From: Mortierella alpina
Lineage: Eukaryota > Mortierellomycota > Mortierellomycetes > Mortierellales > Mortierellaceae
Direction of reading: 5' to 3'
Assembly: GCA_029449245.1 (NCBI GenBank)
Contig: JANATF010000002.1
Location: 1,364,001-1,428,000, forward strand
DNA length: 64,000 nucleotides
The notes beneath the pieces were generated by a model. That model did not search any database, was not told the origin of the DNA, and saw only the letters and a program-made list of their open reading frames with translations. The translations under genes and the position numbers were made by a program. Every line of letters starts with the position of its first letter. Position 1 is the first letter of the stretch. Shown one piece after another: positions 48,913-60,189 of the stretch.

Positions 48913-51900
48913 AGGGCGGAGGTGGGACGAGAGGAGGAGGGTAGGTATGGATTTGTAGTGAAGAACAAAGTCGAGAGAAAAAAAAAAGGGAAGGAAGGCA
49001 GGGCTGCAGTTGATGTTATATACTTGCCAGAGATGCGCATGGGAATGCAGGGGTGAGGGGGGCGAGGCCTGTCTTCGGATGGATCTATTGGCTGCTGCGT
49101 AGGGGTGCTCGGTGGCAGGACTTGGCTTCTGTTGTGTATTTGCGCTCTCTCACTCGTTCTCGATCAGGCGAACATGGAGATTGGCTATCGCCGAGAGGTA
49201 CAAGACCCACTGGTGCACAATTGGAATTGGTCGATTAGGAAAGGCATCGAGTCGACGCTTTGTTTTTTTGTTGTGGTCCACTGGGACAGAGTTCATTTTC
49301 TATTCAGTCCACTATTCTGTGCAGCACAACATTCGTTCGGCCCTTATGCCTCTCGTGGCCCGACCAGGCTGTCCTCCCCGTACCTCATTCGCTACTGCCT
49401 CCAGTTGGACGCACTCAACACCACCTAGGCGTCTGCCGCTAGTCCGCAGACAGCAGCGCCAGCCCAGAAGGTGGGGTTCTTCTGGCAAAGGGAGCATTGA
49501 CAATCGCCATCAATCCTCCGCTGCACAAAGCCAGGCCAGGGGAGGTGGTTGTAAGGCATCAATTGAATCCCCCCTATTCATTACTGTACTTATTTTTGGG
49601 TCGCACATGCACAACAAACAGACCAATCTACACAACAAAGTAATAATAAACAACGCAAAAATGGTAAAAAATACACACTTGAGATTATGAACGCAATCGA
49701 GAGCACACAACGACAGTAACTCCATAAGAACAGGTGTCAGGCGGGAAGAAGAATGAGTACGCCTGCTGTAAACTGGATCAAGGGGGGCCAGATGAACGAT
49801 GATCCGGCCCCTTCATTGACCTGTCGCTTCAGACGCACAGCGAACGTACAGCGTCCGTGCCGTATTGCTCTTTTCTTTTTTGCTGTAGGCTGCGTTCCGC
49901 GTCCCTGGTCTGTCCATCCATCTGCGAGCGAAGCAGCTGACTAGTTTGGTACGTGGGTCAGTGTCAACAAAACGTTTAGCCCTTTTGACGCTTTTGGGTG
50001 TGTGGGACATTAATGAATTGCAGGAACGAGTGAGAGTGAAGCACGATCAACAAACATGTTGCTGGCTGCTGTGGGATAGCTCCAAATGGGGGTACACCCT
50101 CCCGGAGAATAAGACCTTGGGTGATCTTCGATGTTTTGCGTCCACAGGTGATCGCAGATCGAAGGGCCACTGAGGGCTTTTGTTCTGGCCCCCACCCTCT
50201 ACTATAGGGTTCCATGCAGCTGCCTTAAATCCTATTCTGCGACTTGTCCAATACTCTGTCATCGAAGTACATGTACCTGCGCAAGGCTCTGTCTAACTGG
50301 ACAGAGCGCTCCAGTTCCCCTAATTGACAGGGGAGAACAGCCTCAGCACTGGACCCACAAGGGCGCAGTGGGGCCGGACCCAATCGCCGAGCGAGAACAG
50401 CAGGCACATGACCGTCGAGGGCGCGGAGGCCATACAGCGTTCGAGATTAAGGTACTCGCAGCTGTACCCGATCTGAAAGAAAAAAAATTTATAGTTGAAC
50501 GCTCGATCGTTGCACACTCCGCCTTTGCACGTACTGAAAGCTTTGCCACCACGCATGATTCTGACAAGAGAGAACCCTCATAAACTAGATCAAGGGTACA
50601 GTAGTCCATTACCTCGGCCAAATAGAGTTGGCAGAAAGCCTCTGAAAAACTGGGTCTGGATAGCGTGATGGAACTGGATGTCCAGATACGTTTGTAAAGC
50701 CTTATTTTTTCAATAGAACGCCCTCTACTTGCCTTCGGAGTTTGTTCCACGCGTACAGGGAATGAAACTCATGTGATGGTTCTCTTGGAAAGACTGCGCG
50801 TTAAAGGCGCGATGCATCATCCTGTCAATCACCTGTGTAGAGGAACAGCTGTAGCATTCGTCGCTATGCCAAGTGATGATGCGACCCAAAGAATGGAAAT
50901 GGCGAACAGTGCGGTAAACAACTGACAACAAAACATTTCTTCGTCTTCGGTTGCCAAAAGAAAAAACGGCCTAAAGCGATTCTCAGGAACACAATCCACG
51001 AGCAGGTAAACAGCTGTCTACGCTCAGTCTCACTAACAAAATAATTGTCATAGAAATATTCATGGAGGACGTGTTGCACAACGCGCAACGCAAGAGGCTA
51101 AAGACCGCAAGTTTTCTATAAGTGGCACTTTGGTAGTGTTTGTCGAAAACAAATCGTTTCAAAAGCATAAAAATGGCGTACATATGGCATGCTGAGGTTT
51201 AACAGATGCATCCGCCAGTTGGTCTTTGAAGCGCGTAGAGTATTCTCTGCGACTTGGGTCGGCAAAACACGACAGCTGGAGTTGTTAGTGTTGGTGTTGC
51301 TTTTTGGGGTTGCTGTTCTCGATGCGCCTGCACACCGCAAGTACATCTACAGTACTTGCGCTAAATACATTTTTCTACTAGTCTACCATCATTCGTGCAT
51401 TCAGCAAAGGCTCAACATTTCTTGGTTTGCTCAGAAAGCTCTCTCGCCTCAGAATTCTTTCAACTGCGTACCTATAAACTATCTGTAGCTAAAGCGTTAC
51501 TGATAATCTCCCCGGACAATTTGTTACCATCTTGTAACCAAGAGATATGCAAGACTACCGTGCATTTCCTTCTTCAGTTTCTTGCCGAACTCGAGAGGTT
51601 ACTCAATATGTGCGCGGCTTTCCCAATTTGCTCTTTTGTCCCTGCAATGCCTTCAGAGGATCGTGATACAAAATGCCCAATGCCTAGCGCTTTTTGACCT
51701 GCGGCATGAATGAGAATGGCGAGGGGACCGTACGCACTATTCCACGTCTTCTATATCTCACATTGAAACGTCAAGCCGTTTTAAGATTTGTGCACTTGTA
51801 GAGGAAAATAACCAATCAACAAAAGGAAAGTGGCCGAGTCCATGGACATTTCCCATTTCCTTTTGCTGCCTCTTTGTCCAAGAGCACTCATTTGTGCCCA

Positions 51901-53697
51901 TTTTAAACCTTACGCTACTTCCCTCTTCGCGTGACACAAAGTGTCGCCACACCCAATCATCGCACAAGAGAAAACCTTCTTTTTCTTCCCACTGTTGTTG
52001 ATTTCTTTCAAGGAGCACAAATGTCTGCTTTGTGTCCCTGAGCTTCAGCTCCAGCCCTGTCTGTTTGCTTCTATGCGGCCTCCTGGTCCGAGCGGCCAAA
52101 CGGCCAAAACACCACCCGCTAACGCATTGCCTCTTAGAGCGCATTTTTTTCCAACATCTTGTCGTACTACAGACCGAAGCGTCCCTTCATCTTTTCACCT
52201 TCCGCCTTATCGCTTCCCTTGCCCTGCCACCCCATAATTGCTTCCCGCAGTGAACCATGATGGACGTTATGCCAAGAAACTTTGATTTCTCTCATTTACC
52301 GAGTCTAGCAAACATCCATTTCTTCTAAAGCCATAACCATAATTTTCGAACTAGACTAGGCAGAAAAGAACGCTGCAGGTGGTGGGTACTCTGTCCCATT
52401 CTCATTCATTCGCACCCTCTCCTCTTTCGGTGGCTCTGTCGTATTTGCTCTCTTACTCCGATTCCGAAAGGCGGGGCGCTCATCCTCATTCTCCGCAATC
52501 ATGCGCCAAAAAGAGCGGGTTTCATAAAAATTGCACGCGCTCGAGCTCCAGATCTCGGTACTGCAGTGGGAGGCAAGTTACAATACGCGGCACTGTATCA
52601 CTGTACATTACGCGCAAGGCCAATGATTTAGAGGCGAGAACAATAGAGGAAGACAAAGACAGCATGATGGGGATCTATTTGGGCCGATCGAGTTTTTTTC
52701 AGCCCTTTTTGCAAATCGCCCTAACGCATGACCACCTTCTGCATCGGGTGGACTTTCCGAGTTGCCTGATCGAAACACGAGAAGACAACAAACCGACTCT
52801 CCAAACTTGGGCATTGACATCAAAGGCTACAGTGAACGATACCATTTTTTTGGGGTGGGGGTTAGGGAAATGGTGTACACACATGTACAAGATACAGGCC
52901 TCCCGGTGTGGGAGAAGAGGCGGTGCTAGTACTGCGTAGTGTGCACGCAGTGGTTTTCCAAGGCTAAAGAGGTGCGCACAGTGCGAACAGTCTAGTCCAC
53001 TTCTTTCAAGTGCGAATCAGTTTCCCAGTACAGGTACCTCTTCAAGTGTATGCATGTACCCAAAGGCTGATGGAAAGCATTGATTCTAGGCCGACGGTCC
53101 ACAGCCCTAGCGTCTTCAATTTTCTATCTCTTCGTTACTGCAGCGGGAGCAGAGCGAAACAGGTTTTAATGCAACTCTAATAAAAAAAATGTCAACCCAA
53201 TCTCTTGTCAACTTGACCGGTGCTTTTGGCCAATCGACGCTCTGAACGCTCGCTTAACCAATCATTATTGCTCTTTGACAAGAGAGCAAGAGCTCACGAG
53301 CTGCCAGACACGCTGGCCGCGACTGCGTTCCTGAGAGCTCTTGCACTCTGCGATGATGGGCGTCATCGTTTTTTTTTCGTCATGTGAGATCATCCAAAGC
53401 TAGGTTTGCATCGAAAGCCAGCCTCCAGCCTTACCAAGTGAAGTTGTGCAAGATGGTTGCGAGGATTCGAGCGCGACTAATTTTCGTGGAGGTCTACAAT
53501 TCAACATAGACTATGAGCCAACGGCTGAAATCCTCCAGACTAGGACATTCTTAGAATCAACCGTGGTGAAAAGGTGCTGGCCAACCTTCAAAAATGTAGC
53601 ACCTCTCGGTGACCTCTACCACACATGTATGCCTTATTCCTTTCTTTATTCGCTCTCGTTCTCACTTCCACTCCCTATCTCTCGTAGTTTTGATTTG
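48913..53697. other. Gene-poor block of 4.8 kb
   Basis: No ORF shows a family I recognise. The longest frame (52379-52939, plus, 186 aa) is Ser/Arg-rich and crosses a T run and a G run, so I take it as chance. The block is likely to include the upstream region of the permease and the 3' flank of the recombinase-like gene. Confidence 0.55.
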
Positions 53698-56600
53698 TTA
53701 TATACAGCGCTTCTTAGCCTCTAATAGACAGTATTTATGAAGCGCATTACAACTCAACCCCATGTCGTCGATACTCTTCATGGCACGCTCCAACGCCACA
53801 TCAAAACCAAGTTTGCTATCCTCAGCCTGCGATTGCTTCGCGAGGAACTCAATCTCTTCCACTATCCGCAGCCTGTTGTTGAGAGCTTTATACTTCTTGC
53901 TGACCAATTTCAGTCTCTTCTCGGTGCGACTCTCGTACGCCTCTTGAAATATGTTAAACCGTTTCCGCTCATCCCAGATCTGCCTCGCGCTTTGAGGCCT
54001 ACTCATGACGTCAAAGTCTGCTTCTTCAGAACCCCCTTCTTCCTGATGAGAGGACTCGATTCCAGAGCGAATGAGGCTCGCGACCTGTACTGGTGCCTCA
54101 CTACCGCACGGCTGCTCAAGCTGACGAGGGGCAGACGATGTTGTTGCGGGTGTTACGGGTGCTGAACGCGCCTGCGGTGGGATTAACCACGGAAGCAGTC
54201 CATTCGGCGCCGCAGTCGCATCTACATGTGTTGCCGGTGCTGAACGCGCCTGCGGTGGGAGTAACCACGGAGGCAGTCCATTCGGTGCCGCAGTCGCATC
54301 TACGTGTGTTGCCGGTGCTGAACGCGCCTGTGGTGGGATTAACCACGGAGGCAGTCCATTCGGCGCCGCTGTCGCATCTACGTGTGTTGCCGGTGCCGAA
54401 CGCGCCTGTAGTGGGATTAACCACGGAGGCAGTCCATTCGGCGCCGCTGTCGCATCTACGTGTGTTGCCGGTGCTGAACGCGCCTGCGGTGGGAGTAACC
54501 ACGGAGGCAGTCCATTCGGCGCCGCTGTCGCATCTACATGTGTTGCCGGTGCTGAACGCGCCTGTAGTGGGATTAACCACGGAGGCAGTCCATTCGGCGC
54601 CGCAGTCGCATCTACATGTGTTGCCGGTGCCTCAGAACTGCCAGGCTTTAGGGGAGGCATCGCCATCGAAGGTCCAAGCCATGGCATTCTTGATGTCGGC
54701 TGGTAAATGGTTGTATGATGCAGCACTTGCTCACCGTACGTGTAAGGGCCATATGCACCAGGATCATAGCCGCGACCGGGACTGGGACCATAACCATGAT
54801 ATGAACAGTATGGCCTCTGCATCACCATCATATCCTGTATCATGTTTTGGACCTTCAGCATATTTTCTGCCATCCAAATGCGATATGCGTCGTCCTGATG
54901 ATTTCGTTGATAAAGCTGGTCTTGTAGTTGTTGCAGTTGAATCTGCTGTTGTCGAATTTTCTCGTTGAGAACGTGGTATTGATCAGTAGATTGCTGCCGC
55001 TGATCCGTTATAGTCTCATCCACCACGAGCGGAAGATCAACCGCTATGGGATCATCCTCTCGATCCAGAACAGCCGCCAAGTCATCCTCTCGATCCAGAG
55101 CGGCCGCCAAGTCATCCTCTTGATCCAGAACGGCCGCCAAGTCATCTTCTCGATCCAGAACGACCGCCAAGTCATCCTCTCGATCCAGAACGGCCGCCAA
55201 GTTATCCTTGAACTTTAAAAACAACTCTGATTGGAACAGGCTGTGCTCCAAAAGCGGAGACTTGACGCTGCTGTGTGTGTGCAAGTAGTCCACGGCGTCC
55301 TGCAAAATGACTCGTCGCAAGCGGAGCAACATCTTGAAGAAACGCTTCTTTCTCAAGGCAACGTGCGCCCCTGGTGCACCGTCGGTCCCTGCCGATAGAT
55401 CAAGGGGCAAGGTATCTTTGAGCTGGTCGGGCTGTTCCTCATCCTCCGCATTCATTTCATCAAGACATTCCTGTCTCCATCTCTGGTTGGCCACAGATCC
55501 TGGTTCGCCGAACGCACTCTCGATAAATGGGAAAATTGTCTCCTGTAGCTGCACTGGTGGTGGTATCTCATTCCTCTTGAGATGAAAAGGTTCTCCTTCT
55601 CGGAAACCTGCCATACCAAACGCGAACCTGATGGGGATTTTGGACTCTGAGTGCATGTCCGGCCCATTACTACCATGCACCCACCGCCCTCCGAACTTGA
55701 TATCCTCCTTCCTAACGCCTAGCCTCTGGGCCTCAATAGTTCCGCTGTGACGTCCTGAGTGAGTAAGATGGACGCATTCCATATCCTGCGATTCGAGCGG
55801 CTTAAAAGTTGTTTCGCGACTTGCCGCGTACGACAAAACACCCAAACGGCTACCATGGGTTCCTCTGTTTTCCAGTAAGAGTTTGATTTGCATGAAATCC
55901 TTATGGTTAATGTGAGGGGGAGGCTCGTCCTTGTTCTAACCATATGTTTGATAGTAAAATAAAATGTGAAGGGTCAGCGGCGCACAGCGTGCGAAGACGA
56001 CAGCAGAAAAGGCAGCTTTCAGATTGTCTGTACTCATGGTTGAACATACATGAAAGCGATCGAACATGTAATAAGCCAGGGCGCCAATGCTACAGCGGCG
56101 AACATCGCTGTGCCTCAAAGCACACCCGTATTGCGTATGGCCGCCTATGGGCTTCTCGCGATGTACAGCGCAGACAAGTGCCATTACCGCCTGGGAACCT
56201 CTGTCTCGATTGCCGACTGGGAGCATGAAGCAATCTGAGAGGTTCGTCTGGGCGAGTTCCTCATTCCGTAAAAGCATACTATGTCGAATTGCCAAGGCCA
56301 GATGCTCCCTTGTCCAGGGCGACAGAATTGATACTGGCTGAGCCCATGTGTAAAGCAGACACTTGACATGCTGCGCAACGGTATACGTATCGCGCACCTC
56401 GCATTCAGCGGAGAGATCTTTATGGTTCACAACTGTGCCGAATACAAGGTCGTTGGTGAACTTGTCGATGGCGCTGCTGATAAGCGATGATTTGCGAAGC
56501 TTCGGCTCCGGGTTGGGATGGATTGGGCGTTTGCGTTGTCGGTCTTGTAGGTAGCAAAGTGCCTTCAGCGCATTATCAATGGTCTGACGGCCACAAGGAA

Positions 56601-57815
56601 CGTCCAACACCTTCCGCCCTTCCGTATCCGGCTGAATAGCGGCCAGTACTACCATATAGAGGATGCATGGTGAATAATTTACGACTTTGACTTTGGAGTG
56701 TAAGCACCGAGTTCCGTCTTATTCAATGCTTACTTTGCCTCAAGGTCGGTATACGATCTTTGGTGTTTGTTGACTTGAACATATATGGCGTGCGAACATA
56801 CGTGCTCTTTTTTGTGTCGAAGTATCTCTTGGTGGTCGATTTGAACATGACTTCCTCGAAGAATCGAAGTGCTTTCACCTCAGAAACATCATAGAGGAAA
56901 GTCCCTCCACTCTCACCATGGACATTGCTGAGAGCGAGATTGTTGCAGAATATCTATGAGGAGAGAAAACGGACCTCGACTATTAGACCATCTCCAGCAG
57001 TTGACTTAGACTTGACAGCCACGTACTGTATGCCTACGTTGCACTTACCAAGTACTTGCTCAGGTGCGCTTTGTACTCGTTCTTGGCGTTGACGCTCAAA
57101 TTAGAGGTTTGCAAGTCAAGAGCCTCTGTCACGACGACCAGGTCGTCCGTCCGCTCGGTATTGTCCTGTGTCACACTGCGTCCTCGTTCTTGGAAGAGAT
57201 CCGGTGGGCCCACAAGATATTGTAGCACGCCTTCAAACGAGGCTAGAAGAAGAACGAATATGTTAGATTTCTCACGGGAGGTGCAGTATACATGTATACA
57301 TTTTGCTGAATGTGTCTGCATTCATTGCTTCATCCATCACCTTATTCTCACCTTGCTTCTGAATGGAGGGTCGACGTTCGGATGCGCCAATGGTCGATTC
57401 GTTGAATGATTCATCGTCCGAGTTCCAGTCGTAATCCGAATATGAATCCACTCCACCAGCTAGCTTGCCAGCCATATCCACGCTGGATCTAGTTATAGCT
57501 ATAGTTGTGTTGATAAGTTGAGTGGGTTAATGAGCAGGATGTGCAGAGGACCATTGGAGACCATGTCAACATTAGAGACAGAGAGTGAGAGTGAGAGAGC
57601 GGTGCCTGCGAAGCGAGAGTTCACAGCAGGCGCTCTTGTTTGCACAGATCTTACTTGCACTCTCAACCGCTGACAGCTCCACACATACCGTCATGGGTAG
57701 CATGGCCCTCAGCCGCCTTAGTCGCCTTGGTCCTCTTCAAAGGTCTTGTTGGAGGCTGCTTCTCTGTCGACTGAGTGGTCGCCCAGCTCCTCGGGCGCTT
57801 ACTCTTTTCAACCAT
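53698..57815 (-). CDS. Crypton/Ndc10-type tyrosine-recombinase-like protein
   Basis: Six exons (complement): 57815-57689, 57498-57352, 57242-57049, 56953-56734, 56648-56050 and 55935-53698; 1174 aa, in frame. The domain matches the Ndc10_II/Crypton tyrosine recombinase fold. An N-terminal core-binding part reads VNAKNEYKAHLSKYLIFCNN, then ALRFFEEVMFKSTTKRYF. Box I Arg lies in LAIRHSMLLRNEELAQTNLS (about residue 357). The region GGHTQYGCALRHSDVRRC then SIGALAYYMFDRFH is typical. Box II is LTHSGRHSGTIEAQRLGV (His 488, Arg 491), then GGRW (514). At the Tyr position (about 523) I read DMHSES, so the nucleophile seems lost. A basic NLS-like N-terminus and a coiled-coil C-terminus flank two repeat arrays. 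An in-frame ATG at 57971 would add 52 residues; an acceptor-like TTTTGCAG before 57815 made me prefer the shorter start. It is either an old Crypton copy or a domesticated DNA-binding protein. Confidence 0.8.
54161..54628. repeat. Coding minisatellite, 6 x 78 bp
   Basis: Six highly similar 78-bp units encode 26 residues each (core ATHVDATAAPNGLPPWL) in the recombinase-like gene. Units differ by a few synonymous and conservative changes. Confidence 0.95.
55051..55200. repeat. Coding minisatellite, 5 x 30 bp
   Basis: Five 30-bp units encode the decapeptide DLAAVLDRED with minor changes (Gln for Arg, Val for Ala). Confidence 0.93.
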
Positions 57816-58062
57816 AGGACCGGCGTAAAGCTTCTCTGCAAAAGAAAATAGCCACCGGGCAACAGGCAGCTCAAAAGTGGTCGAGTGGGAAAAGTCAGGC
57901 ACCGCTGATAGAGTACAGAAGCAAGAGGTTGAACAGTGCGATCTGAAATCAGCCACAGTCGAGAGAATCATTTTTTCTTTCGCCCTGTTTGCGCTTTCTC
58001 TTCTGCCTTTCGACTATCCGCCCATCTTCTTTCTTCGCTGACCACCGAGGAAGAGCAACATT
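57816..58062. promoter_or_regulatory. Divergent promoter between recombinase-like and GPI-like genes
   Basis: A 247-bp gap separates the two start codons. It may contain a minus-strand 5'-UTR intron ending TTTTGCAG at about 57831. Confidence 0.4.
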
Positions 58063-58782
58063 ATGCTCCCCTCCTGCAACTTCACATGGCTGGACACGCT
58101 CGTCAACACCTATGCCAACAATGCCACCGAGTACGACCGTGGCTTCATGACCAGGTGCTGCCCTACGCCCGAAACATGCACCCACCTGTTACCAAGCTGT
58201 CCACTACAGGTTTCTTGTGCTATTGGCAATAATGCCTACGCTTGCAATGCCGATACGTGGTCGCCCTTCGGTACAAAGTGTTATCAGGATGGTCTCTTGG
58301 CAACCAAGCGATCATTTCAATGCTGTAACACTGAAAACACTCAGTTGACCACTTTTCTGGCCAACGAAACGTGTCTCGAGGGATATGGAGCCCAGAGCAC
58401 CCGTCAGGTTTGCTGCACTAACAACTCCACGGCCTCGTCCTGTATATGGTCCTCAATGTGTATGAATTATCCTGGATACGATGGAGTGGTGGGGTCCAAA
58501 TACGGCGTTTATCGCGGCACTGTCCACGGACAAGGCTGCCTGGTCGACATCACCTTGGGAACCGAAGTTAGACCTGGTTGTATGGCTCAATCCCCAACGA
58601 CTACTTATTGTCCAGCACCCGGTATGGCCGCGCCTTGGGACCCCGTAAAACCCACGCCAAGTTCATCAAACACGCAGTCGTCAGCACCCCCCCGCTTGGC
58701 ACACTCTGTCCTGTCCACCAAGTCGATCATCCAATTGTCCATATTGCTCTTTATCCCTGTTGTACTTCAATTTCCTTCCTGA
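58063..58782 (+). CDS. Cys-rich, probably GPI-anchored surface protein
   Basis: I do not recognise the family. It is a 239-aa single exon with about 20 cysteines, several as CC pairs (TRCCPTPETC, FQCCNTE, QVCCTNN). Many N-x-S/T glycosylation sites are present. A Pro/Ser-rich stalk follows and then a hydrophobic C-terminus (IIQLSILLFIPVVLQF) that fits a GPI-attachment signal. The N-terminus (MLPSCNFTWL) has no signal peptide, which is unexpected; an upstream stop in frame rules out a simple extension, so a 5' exon may be missing. It probably sits in the cell wall or plasma membrane. Confidence 0.65.
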   Translation: MLPSCNFTWLDTLVNTYANNATEYDRGFMTRCCPTPETCTHLLPSCPLQVSCAIGNNAYACNADTWSPFGTKCYQDGLLATKRSFQCCNTENTQLTTFLANETCLEGYGAQSTRQVCCTNNSTASSCIWSSMCMNYPGYDGVVGSKYGVYRGTVHGQGCLVDITLGTEVRPGCMAQSPTTTYCPAPGMAAPWDPVKPTPSSSNTQSSAPPRLAHSVLSTKSIIQLSILLFIPVVLQFPS

Positions 58783-60189
58783 GCAGTTTCTGTGTCTGGG
58801 CTCGTTTTTGCACTGCCTCAAGTTAGCTTACAAACTTAAACTGGACGCCGTCTTTTTCTCTTCCTCGCACTCGACTCGCTTTGTTACCCTTGTTTTACAC
58901 AACGAACTCTCACTTTCCTTTTACATCTGGGGGCGATGTGAATGAATCACCAGACGCAATGAGGACGCGTCTTAAGAAAGGATATGGTGTGGGATTGGTC
59001 CAATTTGTGCCAATGAGCTACCTTTTTACAATTACGCGCCTTCCGCAACTCAAGGACACATGCTTGATCGTGCGCACGGACTTACCGCATGTCGGAATGT
59101 CACCACATGGCGACCGTAAAATGCACATACAGATGTACTTGAAAATGAAAAGCAGATCCTTTTCCGCTGTAGCCAAGAGCCCTCATAGCGACGTTGCCTT
59201 TTTGATCCCTCAATGTTTTATTTCCCTAACATGCTGAGCTATCCAGTCTATATGCCGAGGCATACTATCGGTAAGAGTCAGAAGCTACCCCGTTGTGAGA
59301 CTGGCTAGACTACCTCACTGAGCGTTATCATGCGATTAAACGATTGTTGGGCACATTGCTCACGCACAGCAGAGCCGCTCCAAGGGTGAAGGACGTCGAA
59401 CTTCAAGCAGTCTGCACAACGATGTTCGGAAGACGTGGGATTTAGCCTGGGGAAAGTAAAGTAACATTAAGTAACCTGATGACTTCAATAGACAAACGGA
59501 TGGGTCTAAAACGACCTGAATAAACGAGCCTCATACAACAACGAGCACACTCGCTGTGCGTAAGGGAGTATTGAACTTTGTGTACTATCTACTAAAATTA
59601 AATAGAAGTTGAAGTAGCAAAGCAATAAGTCAGTCTCTTAACCTGTGAAGATGTCTGAGATCCTTTTTGACGAGTGCGTGTAGTCAACCTTCATTGCACA
59701 GCCATCATCACACTATCGCCGACCCACCAGCGATCCACAGCATCTGCATGGAATGTCGGTAGCAGTAAGACAAGGATTACCGAACGCAAGGATTACAAGG
59801 ACACAGGATTACAAGGACACAGGATTACAAGGACACAGGATTCACAAGGACACAGGATTCACAAGGACACAGCAACGGTACACGTGCAGTATACGTTTGC
59901 CGGTTGCAAGTCTTATCAAACGAAACTATATTCTTTTGACGAACTGGCTAGTATGCAATGCAATGTGGGTAATGGGTAAAAAAAACTATGGCGAAACAGG
60001 TGCAATTAGGCTGCACAGAGAGGTGGAAGGGATGTGGTTGAAGTACATGAGAAAACTGAGAGGAGGGTCGGTATAAGTGTGTCAAGGGGGTAGAAACTGG
60101 AAGGATTATGCAAGCTAGTAAGGACTATAAGGCCTCATTTTGACCAGGAATCGAGAACGGCGTTTACGAAAACAATCGCTTGCTCGGCT
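58783..60189. other. Intergenic region with one short tandem array
   Basis: No gene is seen. The only structured element is the 16/17-bp tandem repeat at 59788-59872. Confidence 0.55.
59788..59872. repeat. Tandem repeat of 16-17 bp, about five units
   Basis: Three units of GATTACAAGGACACAG are followed by two with an extra C (GATTCACAAGGACACAG). Confidence 0.9.

Noticed and set aside
52379-52939. 186-aa plus-strand ORF in the gene-poor block
   Set aside because: Ser/Arg-rich, crosses homopolymers, no domain, no codon bias.
54093-54968. 291-aa repeat-bearing ORF on the plus strand
   Set aside because: It is the antisense of the 78-bp coding minisatellite in the recombinase-like gene, whose own strand has splice sites and recognisable domains.
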